A DNA stretch of 17,817 nucleotides. It comes from Acholeplasmatales bacterium. GTDB lineage: Bacteria; Bacillota_I; Bacilli_A; Acholeplasmatales; Anaeroplasmataceae. This document shows positions 15,981 to 17,817 of the stretch, in pieces. Position numbers and translations under genes: made by a program. Location: assembly GCA_016282815.1 (NCBI GenBank), contig JAEELU010000004.1, positions 1 through 17,817 of the forward strand. Reading direction: 5' to 3'. The notes beneath the pieces were generated by a model that was not told the origin of the DNA, did no database searches, and saw only the letters and a list, made by a program, of their open reading frames with translations. Within the stretch, counting starts at the first letter, position 1; the number at the start of each line of letters is the position of its first letter.

Positions 15981-15998
15981 TTTCAATCAAAAAGTCAA
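15971..15998 (-). promoter_or_regulatory. Promoter of the marR-ABC operon
   Basis: Minus strand TTGACT (15993-15998), 16 bases, TAGAAT (15971-15976). The predicted start near 15964 falls in dyad B, leaving a leader of about 50 bases to the ATG at 15913. Confidence 0.6.
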
Positions 15999-16008
15999 CA
16001 ATAATAGA

Positions 16009-16050
16009 AAAAAAGATTATGGGAAATTGTGTATTCCTCATAATCTTTTT
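16009..16050 (-). terminator. Terminator after the GtrA-family gene
   Basis: AAAAAAGATTATGGGAA (16009-16025) pairs with TTCCTCATAATCTTTTT (16034-16050), with a one-base bulge and an 8-base loop. A T-run follows on the minus strand. It insulates the marR promoter just beyond. Confidence 0.8.
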
Positions 16051-16067
16051 CTTAATAAATTAATATA

Positions 16068-16622
16068 TTATTCATTTTCAATTTGTTTATTTCTTAATAA
16101 TACAAATTTTTGTAATGGAAATATAACTATAAATTGTACTGTTCCGGCAACAATAGATGCTAAAGTTGGTGCTATACCTTCTAAATTAGCATTATTCATA
16201 GAATTTACAATTAAGCCTTGTAGCCAGGTTGTAAACAATATCAATATTATCAAAATAATTATATATAGAAAATAATGCCATATAGGTGCATTTGATCTAA
16301 ATGTTTTACTTTTATTAACAAAATAACCGAATGTATTTGCTATAGCGTTTGACAAAAAGAATGGTAAAATATATCCCCAATTTGAATGACCTTGTCCCAT
16401 TATATCTTCAGTAAATATATTTGCTAAAAAATCAGGTAATTTTTCATTATATCCTTTCATTAAAAAATATAAGAGATTAACTAAGCCTATTTGAATAATG
16501 GTTACACCAAGGCTTACAATAGTGAATTTAATAATCTGCCATAACAAATTAATTTTATTTCCTTTGTCCTTAGCTTTTCTATCCATTCTTTCAAGCCAAG
16601 ATTCTTTTTTATTTTCTTCCAT
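16068..16622 (-). CDS. GtrA-family membrane protein
   Basis: A 184-residue protein with a charged cytoplasmic N terminus (about 1-25) and four hydrophobic helices (about 29-55, 82-104, 115-138, 150-174). The second helix ends in NTFGYFVNKSKTFRS, the characteristic 'N-x-x-x-N-x-x-x-TF' of GtrA proteins, and the fourth ends in a basic tail (LQKFVLLRNK). GtrA-like proteins are thought to flip or help move polyprenyl-phosphate sugars for cell-surface glycosylation. No glycosyltransferase is in the window; one may lie outside. It starts 7 bases after the stop of the upstream unknown gene and has no clear ribosome binding site, so its translation may depend on coupling. Confidence 0.8.
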   Translation of the reverse strand: MEENKKESWLERMDRKAKDKGNKINLLWQIIKFTIVSLGVTIIQIGLVNLLYFLMKGYNEKLPDFLANIFTEDIMGQGHSNWGYILPFFLSNAIANTFGYFVNKSKTFRSNAPIWHYFLYIIILIILILFTTWLQGLIVNSMNNANLEGIAPTLASIVAGTVQFIVIFPLQKFVLLRNKQIENE

Positions 16623-16629
16623 TATTAAT

Positions 16630-17817
16630 TTAAGCTCTTACAATAGCATAAGCTATTTTACCAGTTATATATTCTTCGAATGCCCAATGCTCATCTGTTG
16701 ACCAATACCAATGTGATTCATCATATCTTGCCATACGATTAATATGATTATCTGCTGATTTATTTGATGCTAAATCGAATATTGTACCAGAAGCCTCTCT
16801 TGCACTCCAACAGCCACTATCCCTAGAGCCCTTATATGAATAAGTCGTTCCATAATCGAAGTAATTACCAACACCAATTGATGTACATATTACATTAAAG
16901 CTAGATGATGAAGGATCATTAATACCAGTATATGAAGTAATTGCTTGAGTTCCATTATATTTTTTTGTCATATTTGAAGTGATTATTCCTTTAGATTGGA
17001 AATATGAGAATAATGATACATCTCCAGATTTACCACTATACTGAAGTATATTTACAGCACGTGCATGAATAATACTTAAATTAGCATCTGATAATAATTT
17101 AGAATTATTAACTACATCTATAGTTTGATCAGTTTCTTCATTATATGTTTTATAATTATACCAGAATGAACACTTATTCTTTCCTGCATCAGTAAAGCCC
17201 TTATCAAATGAGCATCTTACTACATTAGCTGCTATATTTGAATTTATTGTGTAACAATAATCCTGGTTTTTTCCAACCTTTCTCATATTATCATTATTCT
17301 TAATATATTCATATGCGTCATTATAAGAACTTGTGATTTCACTCTTATCTATACCTGAACAGAATTGTGCCATTATAGTTGCATATCCTGCATATTTATC
17401 TAATAGCTTTTTCATATTAACTCTAAACTGCTTCATTTCAGTTTTAGCTTCACTTTGGAAATTATATAATGATTCTAGCATTTTATAATAATAAACCATC
17501 TTAGATGTACCAGTTGCCTTACCTGATAATTGCTTTGCAAAATCTACAAATAGATTTCTCATATTTTTAGCAGTGTCAGCTTTTACTGCACTAAATTGAG
17601 CTAAACCTGCAATATGACCATAAACATCATTAAATAAGCTATCAAAATCTGCATCTGATAAATCAGGATATGAAGCCTTTAAATTAGTCTTTAAGCATTT
17701 TCTGAATGAATTATCGAAATCTTCACTATAGCCTTGGCTTGCACGAGTTAATTCTAGAGCCTCAGTAAAATATGATTTAGTTATTGTTACAGTCTTAGAA
17801 GATGCATAAGGATATCC
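16630..17817 (-). CDS. Large unknown protein, N terminus beyond the window
   Basis: The frame is open from the right edge to TAA at 16630, giving the last 395 residues. The ATG at 17562 is not the start: it has no ribosome binding site, and 85 sense codons precede it. No family recognised. The first 190 or so visible residues are helical and polar (YFTEALELTRASQGYSEDF, MVYYYKMLESLYNFQSEAK). The C-terminal half is rich in Ser, Asn, Tyr and Trp with scattered Cys (DYCYTI, VVRCSF, NKCSFWYNY, NVICTS, SGCWSAR) and ends in HWYWSTDEHWAFEEY. That composition suggests an extracellular or envelope protein, but the N-terminal signal is not visible. It lies 7 bases upstream of the GtrA gene, so the two probably work in the same envelope process. 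Confidence 0.6.
   Translation of the reverse strand, partial: GYPYASSKTVTITKSYFTEALELTRASQGYSEDFDNSFRKCLKTNLKASYPDLSDADFDSLFNDVYGHIAGLAQFSAVKADTAKNMRNLFVDFAKQLSGKATGTSKMVYYYKMLESLYNFQSEAKTEMKQFRVNMKKLLDKYAGYATIMAQFCSGIDKSEITSSYNDAYEYIKNNDNMRKVGKNQDYCYTINSNIAANVVRCSFDKGFTDAGKNKCSFWYNYKTYNEETDQTIDVVNNSKLLSDANLSIIHARAVNILQYSGKSGDVSLFSYFQSKGIITSNMTKKYNGTQAITSYTGINDPSSSSFNVICTSIGVGNYFDYGTTYSYKGSRDSGCWSAREASGTIFDLASNKSADNHINRMARYDESHWYWSTDEHWAFEEYITGKIAYAIVRA

Noticed and set aside
1..17817. Mobile element, CRISPR array, tRNA or phage genes
   Set aside because: No transposase, integrase, regular direct-repeat array, cloverleaf or terminal inverted repeat with target duplication was seen.

Overview
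The window is AT-rich bacterial DNA, read as a low-GC Firmicute (Bacilli, Erysipelotrichia or mollicute-relative grade). Support comes from GGAGG/AGGTGA-type ribosome binding sites, strong TTGACA/TATAAT-like promoters, lipoproteins with Ser/Thr/Pro linkers, and intrinsic terminators with T-tracts. TGA is a genuine stop: it ends the 601/628-residue ABC pair junction (ATGA at 13600-13603), the unknown gene at 539 and a small ORF at 445. The mycoplasma code is therefore not in use. The exact taxon cannot be told from the sequence.

Layout. (1) 1-1000, minus strand: an unknown 153-residue protein, a 48-residue ORF that is not obvious by length, and the 5' part of a CvfB-like S1 RNA-binding protein that starts at TTG and runs off the left edge. 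(2) 1001-1152: intergenic, with divergent promoter signals and a cre-like palindrome. (3) 1153-5245, minus strand: aconitase, citrate synthase and a ketopantoate-reductase-like gene as a tight operon, with a hairpin terminator whose loop holds the last stop codon. (4) 5246-5407: divergent promoter region. (5) 5408-7447, plus strand: S41-like protease lipoprotein. A perfect bidirectional terminator separates it from (6) 7483-9315, minus strand: a 5'-nucleotidase-family lipoprotein. (7) 9391-10527, minus strand: a membrane GGDEF protein, divergent from (8) 10628-10924, plus strand: a small three-helix membrane protein; a dyad lies between their promoters. (9) 10953-11657, minus strand: YhhN/TMEM86-family membrane protein. 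(10) 11798-15913, minus strand: a MarR regulator followed by a heterodimeric ABC exporter pair, with tandem operator-like repeats over the promoter. (11) 16068-17817, minus strand: GtrA-family membrane protein preceded by a large unknown protein that is open to the right edge.

How the genes work together. The acn-gltA pair makes isocitrate from oxaloacetate and acetyl-CoA, presumably to supply 2-oxoglutarate; no isocitrate dehydrogenase lies in the window. MarR-ABC looks like a self-regulated drug or toxic-compound efflux unit. The most interesting signal is in 11658-11797. An inverted repeat of 18-nt arms pairs completely in minus-strand RNA and covers the ribosome binding site of the YhhN gene. 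A promoter lies inside its loop. Read-through transcripts from the ABC operon would hide the site, whereas transcripts from the internal promoter would leave it open.

No stretch over about 300 bases lacks a gene. No tRNA, rRNA, CRISPR array, insertion sequence or riboswitch was recognised.
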